Notes under the pieces: model-generated
Told to the model about the DNA's origin: nothing
Databases searched by the model: none
What the model saw: only the letters and a program-made list of their open reading frames with translations
From: Hortaea werneckii
Taxonomy: Eukaryota > Ascomycota > Dothideomycetes > Mycosphaerellales > Teratosphaeriaceae
NCBI GenBank assembly: GCA_037044905.1
Contig: JBAOKB010000077.1
Coordinates: forward strand, 310,001 to 374,000
Direction: 5' to 3'
Length of the DNA: 64,000 nt
Position numbers and translations under genes: made by a program
Shown: positions 1-11,997 of the stretch, piece after piece
Layout: each line of letters opens with the position of its first letter
How positions within the stretch are numbered: position 1 is the first letter of the stretch

Positions 1-2
1 AT

Positions 3-158
3 TGGGTGGTGGATCGTTGCGGGAAGCATGTGGACTATGTGATTGACTTCTACTCTGGCAAGAATGAGGGCTTGGCGGGGAAGAGTCTGAACTTCTATCT
101 TGATGTCAGGCCCAAGCTGAACACATGGGAAGGGGTTAAGATGCGTGTGGGGCTGTGA
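3..158 (+). CDS. CYC3: Holocytochrome c synthase (cytochrome c haem lyase), 3' end only
   Basis: This is the last 51 codons and stop (TGA 156-158) of a gene that begins left of the window. The product would attach haem covalently to apocytochrome c in the mitochondrial intermembrane space. The readable part starts WVVDRCGKHVDYVIDFY and contains FYLDVRPKLNTWEGVKMR, which matches the conserved C-terminal block of the haem lyase family (DRCGK..YVIDYY followed by LDVRP.LD). The catalytic N-terminal half, including the CP motifs, lies outside the window, so completeness cannot be judged. Fungi may have separate lyases for cytochrome c (CYC3) and c1 (CYT2); this fragment does not settle which one it is. 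Confidence 0.85.
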   Translation, partial: WVVDRCGKHVDYVIDFYSGKNEGLAGKSLNFYLDVRPKLNTWEGVKMRVGL

Positions 159-721
159 AGGGCACCACGATATTTGCAGTCATATGACAACGTCTCCACT
201 CAAGAAAGAGGTTACACTCAGCGATCATGCAAGGGTTGCCTTGCCAGAGCTCAGGTGGCTCTTGACCTGGGACTATGGATCGACCTGCGACGCCAGATGT
301 GAAAGAAGTCCAGCCAGCCAGAAGCGCTGCCGCGTTCTTCCTAGATGATCGGAATAGGCAAGGGCGAGCCCGCATGCGAAGGGGCTTGCTGGTAGGGCAC
401 CGAGACCCAGAGAACCGAAGACGCATTAAGCAGGCATACAGGCGGCCATAGAGCCGCTTACAATACGTTTCCAAAAACCTTGCGCCTCTGCCGAGACTCG
501 AAATGTACATAAACGCCGTGCATCATGGCGTTACTACAACGGTACTACAACGATAGTGTTGGAAGTCATTCTGGTCGCTTTAGTGGCGGACAATTGAAGG
601 TCTACGGAGATACTTGCCAAGACGTTAAGCAAGATCTCTAGATGTGAAACTGACCTTGACGATCTTCAGGAATAGGCGAATGGGTATCATTAGACTAACG
701 TAGACCTTGCGCTGCGCTCCA
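159..721. other. Intergenic, convergent 3' ends
   Basis: This stretch lies between the haem lyase stop and the stop of the SAT4-type gene on the other strand, so it should hold two 3' UTRs. The open frames in it overlap antisense and have no recognisable product. I see no other feature. Confidence 0.6.
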
Positions 722-2129
722 TCATCGATAATCTCCGCTCCCTATCGTAACACTGTTTCCGTATCCACCTTCATTGTACCTTCGGTCCCAAAACCGTCCT
801 TGCAGTAGTCCAGGGCGGCGATGCCTTGGCGTATCCGATTCTCCCTCCAACTCGGCGGCGGCTCCAGGAGACGCAGGACGCACATCGTACGTCGTGTCGA
901 CTGTAACTTCCAGTCGCCGTCTGTGATCATGCCCGCGCTCTACGTCCTCGGCATGTTCATAATTTTCTCCGCCGCGGTCGCTCTTCCTTATGATGCAATC
1001 TTCGCTCGCGGTATCACCGTCATGATCGCTGTCGCTATCCCTTCGCTGGACGGTCGCAGTGGTGCCGGACTTTGTTTTGGCAAAGTTCGTAGTACTTTGC
1101 GATGCATCGTCCATCTCGTAGCTTCCAGGCGTGGCCGCGGAGGATGCCAACTTGCTTGAACGGCCAGTCTTCTTGCTTGAATCGTTTTGACGGGATCGTG
1201 TCCCCCGTCCTTGTGACCCGGGCATTTCTCCAGTCCAAAAGGCTTTCGTGAACAGTGGTCTGAGAATCGGGATATTGACGGCCAAGATACCTGCAATGGT
1301 CTCCCGAACACCCCACCGATTGATCGTCAGAGCGGAGGGATGGGCCTTCAGAGTCATTACGATGCGAACTATGGCAGCGGTGATGACGAAAATGCCGGAC
1401 GAAAGAAGTGCCGCAAGGGTGAGCTTCTTCTTCAGTGGAACCTTGAGCTTCCACAGAATCGGCACTGTTTAAATCGATAAGCACAACGAACAGATGACAA
1501 TGTCTTGTTGGCTATATGAACTTACGAGGAATGCACAGCATTGCGGCGTCGGTGATGACATTTAGCACTGTCGTCACGTACATGTTTTGCGAACGCAGTG
1601 TACATTCCGCAGGAGGGTACGGATCGACTGCCCAGTTCTTCTGGATGGGGTGACAACCAACAGAGATCGTCAAGAAGACTGCGATGTACGTGGCCCCACA
1701 TGCGATAGCGAGGACTCTGACGTAGGTCTGCACATTCAGGCCGAAAGTCAACCGGTTGAAAAAGAATAGCATACAGGCTTTGAGCCCCCAGATCAGTGCC
1801 GTGTAAGTGTACCACGCTACCAGCTGGAGTTTGGAACCGAGGATGATGTTGTCGATTTGTTGCGCATTGAATTGGTCCAGCTTCTCAGGAGGCCAGTCGA
1901 CATTCGAACCCAAAAGGTAAGTAAAAGTCACCGTGACAGCGTCTGCGGTATAGCAAAGCAGCACTACAACGGACATCCAATCATCTCCCTGAAAGTGACG
2001 AACGCCCACTGTCCTCAGTCGAACGCAGAATCGCAAGAAGTAGATCAGGACCCCGATGCCATATAGAATCCAGACCTCTCGCAGGTACTCGTCGTCATGG
2101 TATGCCTGTGTGCTGCGCATTATGGCCAA
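722..2129 (-). CDS. SAT4-family (fungal rhodopsin-domain) integral membrane protein
   Basis: Two exons: 2129-1526 and 1464-722, with a 62-nt intron (GTAAGT..AACAG). The spliced protein is 448 aa. Exon 1 encodes several hydrophobic segments, starting with VWILYGIGVLIYFLRFCVRLR at about residue 18. It also carries the family's GDDW motif after TM1-2 and a Cys-rich extracellular loop near GCHPIQKNW. The junction restores IPLPILWKL, the usual SAT4-family sequence before TM6, which fixes the splice. Exon 2 adds the last two TM segments and a long, charged, Ser/Asp-rich cytoplasmic tail of about 170 residues. These proteins have a GPCR-like seven-TM topology but their ligand and role are mostly unknown. 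The reading frame is intact. Confidence 0.85.
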
Positions 2130-3601
2130 TCGAGGAGGGAGGAGCAGATGCAGAAGGGAAGGAGAGATGCGCGGCAGAAAAATTGTTCTAAGCCATTGGA
2201 AAGGATAGTAAATAAGACAGATTGAGGTAAAGGTCGAGAGACTGTCCCTAAACTCTACAAGTCAGGGTGTAGTCCAAGTGTCGGCCTTACTCTAGCACTA
2301 GGGCTGAAGTTGGGTTGCTAGAAGGGCAAAGAACACAGAAACAGGCAGCTTCGACGAAGTTTAATGCTAAGCGTCTTTGAATAAGAAGTTTCGCTCGTGA
2401 CGACGACATGATGGAAGCGGGAAGCCGTACAGCAGTAATCTCAACTGCCCTGAGGAGGTAGAGTTAGCGAGACAGCGGCACGCCGAGACGCGGCGACGAC
2501 TCAAGAAGGACCGGGGTCCATTGTGGTTGCATTAGTTGCCTTCCTTCGTGGCAATGGAGGCCCGGGTACCTGGTCCAAGATGATGGTAGTTGCCGTTGTT
2601 ATATCTTGCGAGATGCGATCGCCGTTACTGCTCAAGATCCAATACCTAATACCTTATTTATATATTCTTTCAGTCCACGCCGTGAAGGGAGGTCGAGTAG
2701 CTTGATACTCCCTCTCAATCATCCAACACAGCGGCCGCCCACACAGAGACCGCACGCGTCTTGCTTGACAGCTACCTAGACGTCCAGACGAGTCTGAGCA
2801 CCGCCAGGCCAAGCAGCAACCCTATCTGCCTTGAGTCAGTGCCCGATTGGGGAGATAAACCACGTGCTAGGATGCCCGGCGTTGACCGCGTCAAACTGTG
2901 GGGTCAGCGGCCTCTGATCACAAGAGTTTGCATGTCTTGCTCCCCCTATTCAGATGACTCCCATGCCGAAGCTTGTCACTTCGGGCTCGCCAGATGCTTC
3001 TCAAAATCATAAACTTGTTGCAAGAATTGCAGGGCGGTTCCGCGAAGGCTCTGTCGCAGGGCTGTCCGTCGAAACCCTAAGGATGTTAACTTCAACGCCA
3101 GCGGGAGCATAGCAAAGGATCCATGCGCTAGGCTCCCGCTTGGGACAGGCCGGACTTCAACCGTCCCGCGCTCAAAAACAACCACGCCAAGGAAATCAAC
3201 GAATCGGAGTCTTTTCGACTTCGAGCCCCAGTGAGCATTGGCGTGTAGGCTGTAGATCCAGAACGAGGACGGATTTGATCATTGGCTGCATGGCTGTGGT
3301 AAAACCATGAGGTAGAGAACTATTAGACCCAGTCAGTCACCGGGGACTTCAAAGTCAATGTCACCTTCACCACTGAACCGTAAAGCAGTGAAGAAATCAC
3401 CTGGCATACAAAGACAATCCTTGAATTATCGAGGAAAGACAGTCTTGATTTGTCTGTATCGTACAAACGCTACTGTGAAGTCCACAAAGCGGACTGGTGC
3501 CTCGACATCACAACGCCATCGCTCGCTCGCTCGCTATGCATACAAAAACGCCATGACCCGGGTATCAAACACACATCCAATCCCACTGGATTTCGCAGAC
3601 C
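2130..3601. other. Intergenic region of 1.5 kb
   Basis: This contains the upstream region of the SAT4-type gene and the downstream region of PTC5. Open frames are short and not protein-like. No tRNA, repeat or conserved gene was seen. Confidence 0.55.
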
Positions 3602-5486
3602 TCAGAGTTTCGCCTTAATGCCTTCGGCTGCCCCATTAGCTACAGTTGCACTCGCCTCCTTGTTGAGCTCAACCTTGCCATTACCTTCACCCTCGCCAAA
3701 GAAAATGACTTGCACAGTCAAATCGTCCCTATACCGCCTAGAGTACGGTGTAGGCAGCGTCAGCAGAGCAGATAACATGTCTCGATCTTTCCCGCCCAGC
3801 GCATTACGGACAAGATGAGTGGCGGCGTTCGGATCTTCCACCACGAAGCGCTCGTCTTGGCCGGCGGGGACGCCCCACTGCTGCTGTCGGATAGGGGCCC
3901 GCTGACCGTCATCTTTGGAGCCCAATTTTTGGTGCTCGATTGGCAACGAGGCAGCTTTTTGGCTGCTGAACCAGGACTGTAGCCATCCAGTAGCCGAATT
4001 GCTGCTCGCCTTACCGCCTTCCTGCGTAGACTTGCTCGCTTGGTTCTCCAACCAGCTACCCACCAGGCCCACGACCTCTTCATTAGTGAGCATCTCCCAT
4101 AAGCCGTCAGTAGCCATGACGACAAAGTCACCCTTTTCCGGCTGGACCTTCGTCGTGGTCACCACGGGCTCTGCAGTCACGTAAGGCGGCGTCTTCAGAT
4201 ACTTGCTCGGAGATCGGCCAAAATACTGATTCTTCATCTTCTCTTGCGTTTCTTTGCCCCATTTGTAGACTGCATCTCCAAACGCTCTACTGGGCTCCAG
4301 ACCACCAAGAATGCGACCGTTCATGGTGACATATGGCTCACCCGGGTGCTCGGCGCGTAGGCGTGCATCTTCTGATGCTGTGCCACCTGTCTGGTCTGTA
4401 GATAAGGCTGTGGCAGTCCACTTTCCTGAGCTACCTCTGCGTCCCAAGAACCGCGCGTGAATCTCCAGTGCAGGCCACTCGGAGCTCCTTTGAACGAGAA
4501 TCGTAGAAGCTGAGCAGCGCACAGGAGCCTGAAAGGGCGGGTGCTAGAATCTCGGCCGCAACAACTTTACTCTGCGCCTTCAACACTTTTTGAACAGATT
4601 CGTGTGTGATCTCATTGTCAAGCTTCACAAAGCCCTTCTTAATTGCCGCGTCTACTGCATCTGAACTGGGGAAGGTGAGTTTGGGATCCTGGAGAGCTGA
4701 TTGGTATGTCGCATTTAGCTCTCGCGCAACGTACGAAACAAGGGTCTGTCGTAACTTTGCAGAGGTGGTCCAGCCTGCGTGGCCATCAAACACGCCCCAG
4801 AACATCCAGTCCGAGCGAGTCTTGCCATTTTCTGTCGCAGCAATTGTATCCGGAACTTCTACGATCTTCTCAACGTGATCGTCCTCGATTGGATCATTGC
4901 TTGGTATCTGGACGACGTCGTAGCGAACTACGCCTTCGCCTCTGCCCACCAGATAGCTCTCCTCATTTGTTCGCAATTTGGCTGCGGCTTGCTCGGGCGT
5001 AAGCATCTCCAGCACTTTGCGACCTGAATAATCCGTCTCCTTGGTTAAAGGCTGGTCGGCCGGAATCTGGGCAGTGTATAGCTGTCCCTTGTCTACAATG
5101 AGAGCCTTACGAACAGCCTCAGGCAGCTCGTCGACGGATCCGGCAGCTGACTGAGCCGCGCCAGCAGCGGTACTATACGCTTTGCTTGGTCCAACAGCAA
5201 CGCCGGTCACCTTTGGCGCATGAACGTCCACGGGCGATGTGGCGGCGGTCTGTTGCTGATAGAAGTACGCAACTCCACCCGCAAAGGCACCCAGCAACAA
5301 TGGCCCGGAGAGACGCCTGCCTAGCTGCATCTGAGCTCGAAGCGGCTGAGGGTTGCGTGAGACTATTGAGCGATGGAAGGAGACATTGTAGGTGCTGGTA
5401 GGGCCGTTGATGCGCAGTTGCTTGAGCGCTTTCCGAGGGGACGGTCGACGGAAGGTGCGCAGATTCTGGACTAACGCGCGACGCAT
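3602..5486 (-). CDS. PTC5: PTC5-type mitochondrial PP2C protein phosphatase, with a one-base frameshift
   Basis: Probable Mg/Mn-dependent PP2C of the Ptc5 group, which acts on pyruvate dehydrogenase in mitochondria. The first part (5486 to about 4445) starts with an Arg/Ser-rich mitochondrial presequence and a hydrophobic segment (GPLLLGAFAGGVAYFY, about residues 65-80). It then has the IPSNDPIEDDHVEKIVEVP block, FWGVFDGHAGW (metal-binding Asp/Gly) and CTGDSRAVLG. The second part carries ALSTDQTGG, GGLEPSRAFGD, VMATDGLWEML and a C-terminal DDLTVQVIFF. No intron lies between them. The frame changes at a GGG run (+ strand CCC, 4443-4445): as written, the protein stops soon after AVLG. With one G fewer it reads AVLGRRGSSGKW and gives a 627-aa phosphatase, a normal length. 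It shares a 320-bp divergent upstream region with RPL31. Confidence 0.88.
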
Positions 5487-5806
5487 CGGAGCAGCGGCAG
5501 CAGCATAGATAATGGGGCTGAAGGACTGAGGTTGGGCGAGCGGGGGGGTTGGAGTATGATTATGACTGGTTATATTCAGAATGAGCCTACATGGTACAGT
5601 ACAGTACGTGATCGGCCACGGGGAAGACCGGACCCGTACTTACGGCATTCGGCTTAGCGCGCCAAGCTCCCCGGATCACGGCTCATATTCCGCACCCCGA
5701 GCCGCACCTGTGCGAATTGACGCTGAAGGTTGAGATTTTGCGTGAAGAAGTCAGCGACCAACGACAATCGACCACCGGACCCTTCGCCGACGACACGAAC
5801 GACGCC
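5487..5806. promoter_or_regulatory. Bidirectional promoter region between PTC5 and RPL31
   Basis: This 320-bp gap separates the start codons of PTC5 (minus) and RPL31 (plus), so it must hold both promoters and 5' UTRs. A small GTACAGTACAGTACGTG repeat lies around 5594-5610. I did not recognise a defined TATA box or binding site. Confidence 0.55.
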
Positions 5807-6523
5807 ATGCCTCAAGCGACGAAGAGCAACAAGCCCACCGCTGGCAAGCAGGGCCAGGGCCGTAGTGCCATCGAGGATGTCGTCGCCCGCGAATACACCA
5901 TCCACCTGCACAAGCACGTACGTTCAGTTTGATGAAGTCCACGGATGGTCGATGTTCGAGTGTCTTTGCGAGAGAAAAATTTGGCGAGAAGGAGATGGTA
6001 TACCCCATTGTATACGCGGCAGTCCCTGCCGTTTACTTCACCATGAGCGTTGCTCTCGCAAAGACACCGGGCACGACATCGGGCGGAAGACTGAGACAAG
6101 AGCATGAGTCTAATATGATATGATAGGTGCACAACGTGACCTTCAAGAAGAGGGCGCCGAGGGCCATCAAGGCCATCCGCACGTTCGCTGCTAAGTCTAT
6201 GGTACGTGAAGCTGACATTCTTCGTGTGGACTTGCTACCGTCTGCCATCACTTGCCAGTCAAATGAAAATTTCAACTGCCCTGCAGAAAGATTGCTAATA
6301 CATTTTATCTGTACAGGGTACCTCAGACGTCCGTCTCGACCCGCAGCTGAACAAGAAGGTCTGGGAGTCCGGTATCAAGGGCGTTCCTTTCCGCCTCCGC
6401 GTGCGCATCAGCCGTAAGCGTAATGACGAGGAGGGCGCCAAGGAGAAGCTTTACTCCTACGTGCAGGCTGTGAACGTCAAGAACCCTAAGGGTCTGCAGA
6501 CCGCCGTTGTTGAGGAGCAATAA
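5807..6523 (+). CDS. RPL31: 60S ribosomal protein L31 (eL31)
   Basis: Three exons: 5807-5917, 6127-6201 and 6317-6523. Both introns have phase 0 and GTACGT donors, and they are long for this window (209 and 115 nt), as is usual for fungal ribosomal protein genes. The spliced protein is 130 aa. It has the eL31 landmarks: EYTIHLHKHVHNVTFKKRAP, AIRTFAAKSMGTSDVRLDP, LNKKVWESGIKGVPFRLRVR and ISRKRNDEE. eL31 lines the exit of the 60S tunnel near the docking sites of nascent-chain factors. The start ATG follows a gap shared with PTC5. The N-terminus has a few more residues than yeast L31 (TKSNKPTAGKQGQG). The frame is intact. Confidence 0.96.
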
Positions 6524-6988
6524 GCGCATCGTCAATGAGGCCTATTGTCTTCGCAGGAGCATGGCGTTGGTGGATAGTTGGCAGGAGCATTAGCCACACG
6601 AGCTACGGCCGGTGAGCACTCCGCTGTATCAAATCTTACGACCATGTGCCAACGTCAGTGATTCGCACGGCTCTATTTGCCAACTTTCCAGCACCTCTTC
6701 TCCTCTGTGCCTTGTGTAGTCAACTATGAAGTCTGTATCGAGGTTGCATCGTGCAAGTCGTGCCCAGGCAGCGCGAAGTGACCGTGATGTGTGAATATGT
6801 TACGCATGCGGAAGGTGCAAATTGAATCCCGCGTGTCACGTGCTGTCGCGTGGCGTCTCTTCCACGTCGCGTCTGCCAACTTTACATGTCTCATGTCACA
6901 TTTCAGAATTTCAAGGTCCAACCTTTCCCGGGTACATACCCTTCTACTCTCCCATGCGAAACTGAAAGGGCGGAGTACACACGCGCTC
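6524..6988. other. Intergenic, RPL31 3' side and PNKP promoter
   Basis: 465 bp. It should hold the RPL31 3' UTR and the promoter of the kinase/phosphatase gene. Long frames antisense to the next gene begin here, but they are shadows. Nothing else is visible. Confidence 0.5.
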
Positions 6989-8622
6989 ATGTCTTCGACC
7001 TTGAAGCGTGTCTCTTCGGGAGAAAGATCAATCTCGCCACCCCCTTCCAAACGCAACAAAGTCGCAGGGGCGCCACAAGCAGTTCGGTGAACAACTTTTT
7101 CAAGCCCGTATCTCAAAAGGAGAGGCAACCTGGCTCCGTGAAGTTCCATGTCGTACAAGACTCTGTGCTGGTGGCACGCTATGATGACGCCCACAAGCTC
7201 CAACGCAACAAGCCCGTCAAAATTGCGGCTTTCGATTTCGACGACACGCTGATTGCGACAAAGTCCGGGAATCGGTTTGTTAAAGGATCGGATGACTGGA
7301 AATGGTGGCATCACTCCGTCTCCACCAAGCTTAAGCAGCTGCACAGCGATGGATACTGCATTGTCGTTCTTAGCAACCAAGGAGGCATCAGTCTGCGCTC
7401 AGACTCGAAGACAGCTAAGGGCGACATGAAATCATTGACCAATTTCAAAAGGAAAAGTCACACAAGTACTGAATAGCTTGAACTTACCGATTTCGGTGTA
7501 CGCTGCCACAGGACAGGACAAATATCGGAAGCCGCGCGGAGGTATGTGGGATCAACTCCTGAAGGACTACGGGCTCAGTGATGAAGGTGACGTGGTGCAC
7601 GAGACAACGCTGTTTGTAGGCGATGCTGCCGGCAGAGAGGGCGACAAGAAGAAGGGCGTCAAGAGGGATCATTCTTGCTCAGACAGGGACTTCGCAGTGA
7701 ACGTAGGCATTCCCTTCATGACACCTGAAGAGTTCTTCTTGAACGAACCGGAGAAGCCCTTCAAGAGACGATTTGACCCCAACAATTATCTGGACCTGGT
7801 ATTGGAGTCTACTAAAGACACCATGCCCGACAAGCCTTTCACAAAGAATCACGATGTGGAACTGGTCTTGTTCTGCGGCAGCCCCGGTGCAGGCAAATCG
7901 ACGTTCTATTGGCAGATCATGCAGCCCTTGCAGTATGAGAGGGTAAATCAGGATTCACTCAAGACCAGAGACAAATGCATGAAGGTTGCCACGCAATTTG
8001 TTGAGGATCAAAAGAGTGTTGTGGTGGATAATACTAACGCTGACACCGAAACAAGAGCTGCTTGGGTTGGTCTGGCGAAGAGACTAGGAGTGCCAGTGAG
8101 ACTGGTGCACTTCACCGCACCAGCAGAGCTATGCGAGCACAATGATACTGTTCGAGCGATGAATGGGACTCTGGTACGTTGAGTAGCCGCTGCAGGTGCA
8201 CGAGCTGCCCTGGCCGTGGTGTGACCTCTCAGGCTAGAGTGCTGACACAATCCATCGCAGATGAATCCGGAAAGTAGGACCATGCTTCCAAAAATGGCAT
8301 TCACAGGCTTTACGTCTCGCTATCGCGAACCGAAAACCAGTGAAGGGTTCGAAGACATCACATCTGTTGACTTCAAGGTAAGTGCTCTTCCGCGATTGTT
8401 TCACTGGAACATACACTGCGTTGTCAGCCATGTAGCACGCATGATCGGAAGCGTTACGCCCGAAGTTGCTGCTGCAATGCAATGCACCTTGCATCACCAT
8501 TGAGGCGATAATAAGCTGTCCTGCGAATGTTGGGCGCAGCTTTGAGCTAACAGCCTATGCACGTACAGTTCGAAGGTTCAGCGGAGCAGAGAAAGACGTG
8601 GAGAAAGTTTTGGTTATCCTGA
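6989..8622 (+). CDS. pnk1: Polynucleotide kinase 3'-phosphatase (DNA repair), with two frameshifts
   Basis: Repairs DNA strand-break ends by removing 3'-phosphates and phosphorylating 5'-hydroxyls. Exons: 6989-8173, 8261-8377 and 8569-8622 (introns of 87 and 191 nt). The N-terminus (MSSTLKRV.., SPPPSKR) is basic and probably nuclear-targeting. The HAD phosphatase part has AAFDFDDTLI (DxDxT) and VVLSNQGGISL. The kinase part has the P-loop FCGSPGAGKSTF and VVVDNTNAD. The ending FEGSAEQRKTW is typical. Two breaks occur. Near 7070-7091 a base is missing before NNFFKPVSQK. At 7453-7456 an AAAA run has one A too many; removing it joins NFKRK to VTQVLNSLNLPISVYAATG. With both corrected the protein is 451 aa. 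The first break could be argued as a different start, but the upstream frame looks natural only from 6989. Confidence 0.85.
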
Positions 8623-9881
8623 TGAGGGCGGCTTGATTCCAGCCTTCAACTGACTTAACGGAGTGCGCTCCGCCTCTACTCCTTGAGCGTTTCCAAGCTC
8701 AATCGCATCGGACTGGTAAGGGACTTCATAGAATGTCGTTCGTTTCTACGAATTTGTAAACCGCAGAACGACTGGTCACTTACCTGAAGAATTTGGAACA
8801 TGGCAGCATACCGGTGCTAATGCTGGACGTATTTCTACCCGTTATGGCGGTGCAGGCTCGTGGTGAGACTCTTGATTAGAAGTCTCTATCGACAACAATT
8901 GCGCCGGCCTTTCGCGACTCGTTGAAGGAAAGCAGGATGACGTAGACGCGTCAAAAGGTGTATAGTAATAAGACACATTACAATACTGATAATAGTATGT
9001 CACGTGGTTTGCATGAGATTGCAAACACCACCAATGAGCGACTCAAATCACGCTTGTCCGAATAGATGCGAAGCAGGTTAGGTCAGCACCGGACTCATAC
9101 TGCAGGAGACGAAAGTGCCGGGTCTGCGGAACCGGACGCTGGGTCCTAATAAGGTTATAGACCCCTGCTATATATTTTGCGGTTGTGTTTCTGTCACTCG
9201 AGCCTCGCGGGGCAGAGTGGGACAAGTGGAGTATGGCAACATACTTTTCCGGATATGGGGCTGGAAAAGTTCTAGACCACGCGAGGTGCCGTGATGAATG
9301 CGACGGACTACGTGCTTTTCTCGGTCAATGTTGCAGAAGCATTTCGTGAACCCTCGTTCTGCGTTTCAAGAAGCGCGTGGAACTTGGGGCGTTCACTTAC
9401 AGCCTGCACCTGCGAAGAAAGACCATCAACGTGGATACAGCATTTTTGGCCCACGGTATCGCGCGTTCCTGACGCCAAAAGAAAACGTTCATGCAAATAA
9501 TCATCACCGATGGTCACTAATGTTTTGGGCGGGCCCTAAATCGCCACATGCATAGACGAGGGTGGGGCTAAACAACATGTGCAGTAGCGGTGCAGTAGTG
9601 ACGGCGCGGCGCATGGCTTCCATCTTCCGCCACGTTTCCCGTCAACGGTGGGACTGCATGAACTGAGGTAAGCTTGGGCTGCTGGACCGACAGCCCACTA
9701 CTGGAGCCACGCCCAGCGGTGCATTTGTGCTTGTCCGTCGTCATCGCTCCCAAAACGGAACGTTTGGTCCCATGTTCCGGGCTTCTGCAACCACTCTAGT
9801 CACTACTCTGACGTTCAGTGGCGCTTTCACAAGCACAATAATAAGCTAACGGCTGTCTGTGTGGTCCAGAAGAAAGACATC

Positions 9882-9897
9882 AAAAAAAAAAAAAAAA
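9882..9897. repeat. Poly-A run of 16
   Basis: Sixteen consecutive A residues. It could be an old retroposon tail, but no coding sequence or target duplication was seen beside it, so a simple homopolymer is enough. Confidence 0.8.
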
Positions 9898-11598
9898 GGA
9901 TGTAAACGTCAAGAAAGGGAGGTGGTATCAAAGCAGAAAGCCAGATGTGTAATTACAACCCCAGTCGTGCAAAGCGCTATGCGTAATGCTCTTGATTTGG
10001 TCGATAGTTCGAGCGTTGGCCTTCTGCAGTCGTCTGCTGCCATGATCAACGGCACACACGGTTCTTCCCATAGAGTCTACAACAACGTCTCAACTGTCTC
10101 GTGCCGCTCACAGAATCAACCGGGATGGTGCTACCACTGCGTCATTCGACATCCGAGCACAGCACATGTACGCATCTTGATCATTAAACACAGCTTCACT
10201 CGCAACGTATAGCCTTTCCCCCCAAACGCCGTTGTAGTCGGCTGGTTCCTTGCATGCCAGCAGCTCCTGTTAAGCTCGTGAGTAGTACAAATAGGTAGCG
10301 ACCAGGTCACTGCCACTCGCTTGCTGTCTCACGACAGCCGACGCTGGGGTGGACTGCATCGGCGGCTGCGGGAGGCTTTTTACCGCGCTGTAACCGATTT
10401 AGAGCGCTCTTCTTGCAGATAGGATCGGTAGTACAACATTGTTTGAGATCTGTGAAGACTGCACATGACAGGGACACGGGATGTCAGTAGACTGGCAAGG
10501 CTGGTTTTGGCTGTTTGAAGCTCACTTGACGTCTCAATGGCGCGACGGAAGAATCAGGTGCTGCATACATCCTAGACACGAGCCGCCGACAAAGTCAATG
10601 CAACAACATGATGATGCTGACGCTGGAGGGAATGCCGCATCCGGGCGCCATCATTATTGATTCGATTGAACAGCCAATCGCTGCGTTTCATGAAATGCGT
10701 CTCGGCAATAAACACCGTCGTCAGAGAGGAACACTGGCCCGGCCGAGAAGAAGCAACCAGGATGCCTCTTCTAGGCCTTCGCCCGATCCCGGTCAGACAT
10801 ACCTCCTACATTCGCGGCAAATCCAGCACCTCGGTCCAGCGAGCCAGCGAGAGTGCTAGTGGGAATGCTTGTTTTCTTGCTTTGGGCGACTGGCTACCGA
10901 CTTGTGACGCACAAGCAATGGTGAGGTTTGGAACGCTTTCGCAAGGCTAAGGACTGTCTATCGACCGGCATTTAATCCAGTAGGGGGAGTGTTATCAGTG
11001 GTGATTGACGTCTCCCAAGGATATACCTCCGGAGGTAATGTGATGGCTGGAGGCAGGCGGGGAGCGAAAGGTGTTTGTCCGAGGCGGCAGCCGGGCGTGC
11101 AGGATTACCCCGGTCGCTGGTGCTGTCACCCTCGGAGGCCGTAGGCTGAAGTGGACCCGGGAGCAACCCTTCCTTCGCCGTCCCAGTCCAGTTGGCTGTG
11201 TGGGTTGGTGTGGCTGCAGTAGCGAGAGTGGTAGTGATGCCGTTGCCGTCCGTACCTGAAAGCCGTCATCCGCGCCGTTAGTGCATTGCCGAACTCAGCA
11301 CAAATTCTACGGCGCGGAGATCATGTACATGGAGCATGGCGAGGCCCCATTTTCGGTTGTGGTGACTACTCAATCACTCGCTGGTGAAGACCGGTCGTCG
11401 CCCAGTGCTTCTACCCCTTCTTCTCGGTCACCGCGCACTCACCGGACGTCGTCGTCGTCGTCGTTGTCGCCGTTGTCTTGTGACTCTGTGACTGCAGTGT
11501 CTATCGCCATAACGGTAGCTGCCTGACAAATAGCACGTGGCGCAACTGTCTGGCCGCCGTAAACAAGCGACTTGCGCCAGCACACGCCGCTGCATTTG

Positions 11599-11740
11599 CA
11601 CACACACACACACACACACACACACAGGCACACACACAGGCACACACAGGCACACACATATACACACACACAGAAGCACCGACACCGACACCGACACTTA
11701 CACATCCACATCCACATACACACCCACATCCACACCCACT
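11599..11740. repeat. CA-rich microsatellite
   Basis: An uninterrupted (CA)14 starts at 11599. It is followed by CA blocks broken by GG, TA, GACA and TCCA variants (CAGGCACACA, ACCGACACCGACA, ACATCCACATCC). It lies about 260 bp upstream of the ATG at 11998. The antisense frame through it gives a Cys/Val-rich string that is an artefact of the repeat. Confidence 0.95.
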
Positions 11741-11997
11741 CTCCCACCAGAGCTCGGCAAAAGCACCTTCGTGCCACGCTGAAACGACGTGGGCGCAGCC
11801 ACGCTAATCCCTTCCAACTGTGCGTGCGTGCACCGACACCAACCCTTCCCCGAAGCGACGACGCTCAAAGAGGCACCATGTCGGCCGGTCGGTAGCCAAG
11901 GTTGGAGGACAAGCGGACTGTACAAAATGAGCAGAATGCGCTCTCTCTCCTTCCCAAGACTCAGCGCTCCCAAGCAGACGCACCGGGCGACGGCACC

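Larger units (their letters stand above)
8623..11997. other. Gene-poor region of 3.4 kb
   Basis: I found no believable gene on either strand; open frames are short, overlap each other and have no recognised motifs. It holds a 16-A run (9882-9897), a GTC triplet run (11447-11464) and a CA-rich microsatellite (11599-11740). The right end must contain the promoter and 5' UTR of the Ser/Pro-rich gene. Confidence 0.5.

Noticed and set aside
6724..7380. 218-codon frame antisense to PNKP
   Set aside because: The plus strand here encodes the conserved HAD phosphatase; the antisense frame is a shadow.
9882..9897. Poly-A run as a retroposon tail
   Set aside because: No coding sequence, target-site duplication or related copy is visible beside it.
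11428..11777. Cys/Val-rich antisense frames
   Set aside because: They are translations of the CA/GT microsatellite.
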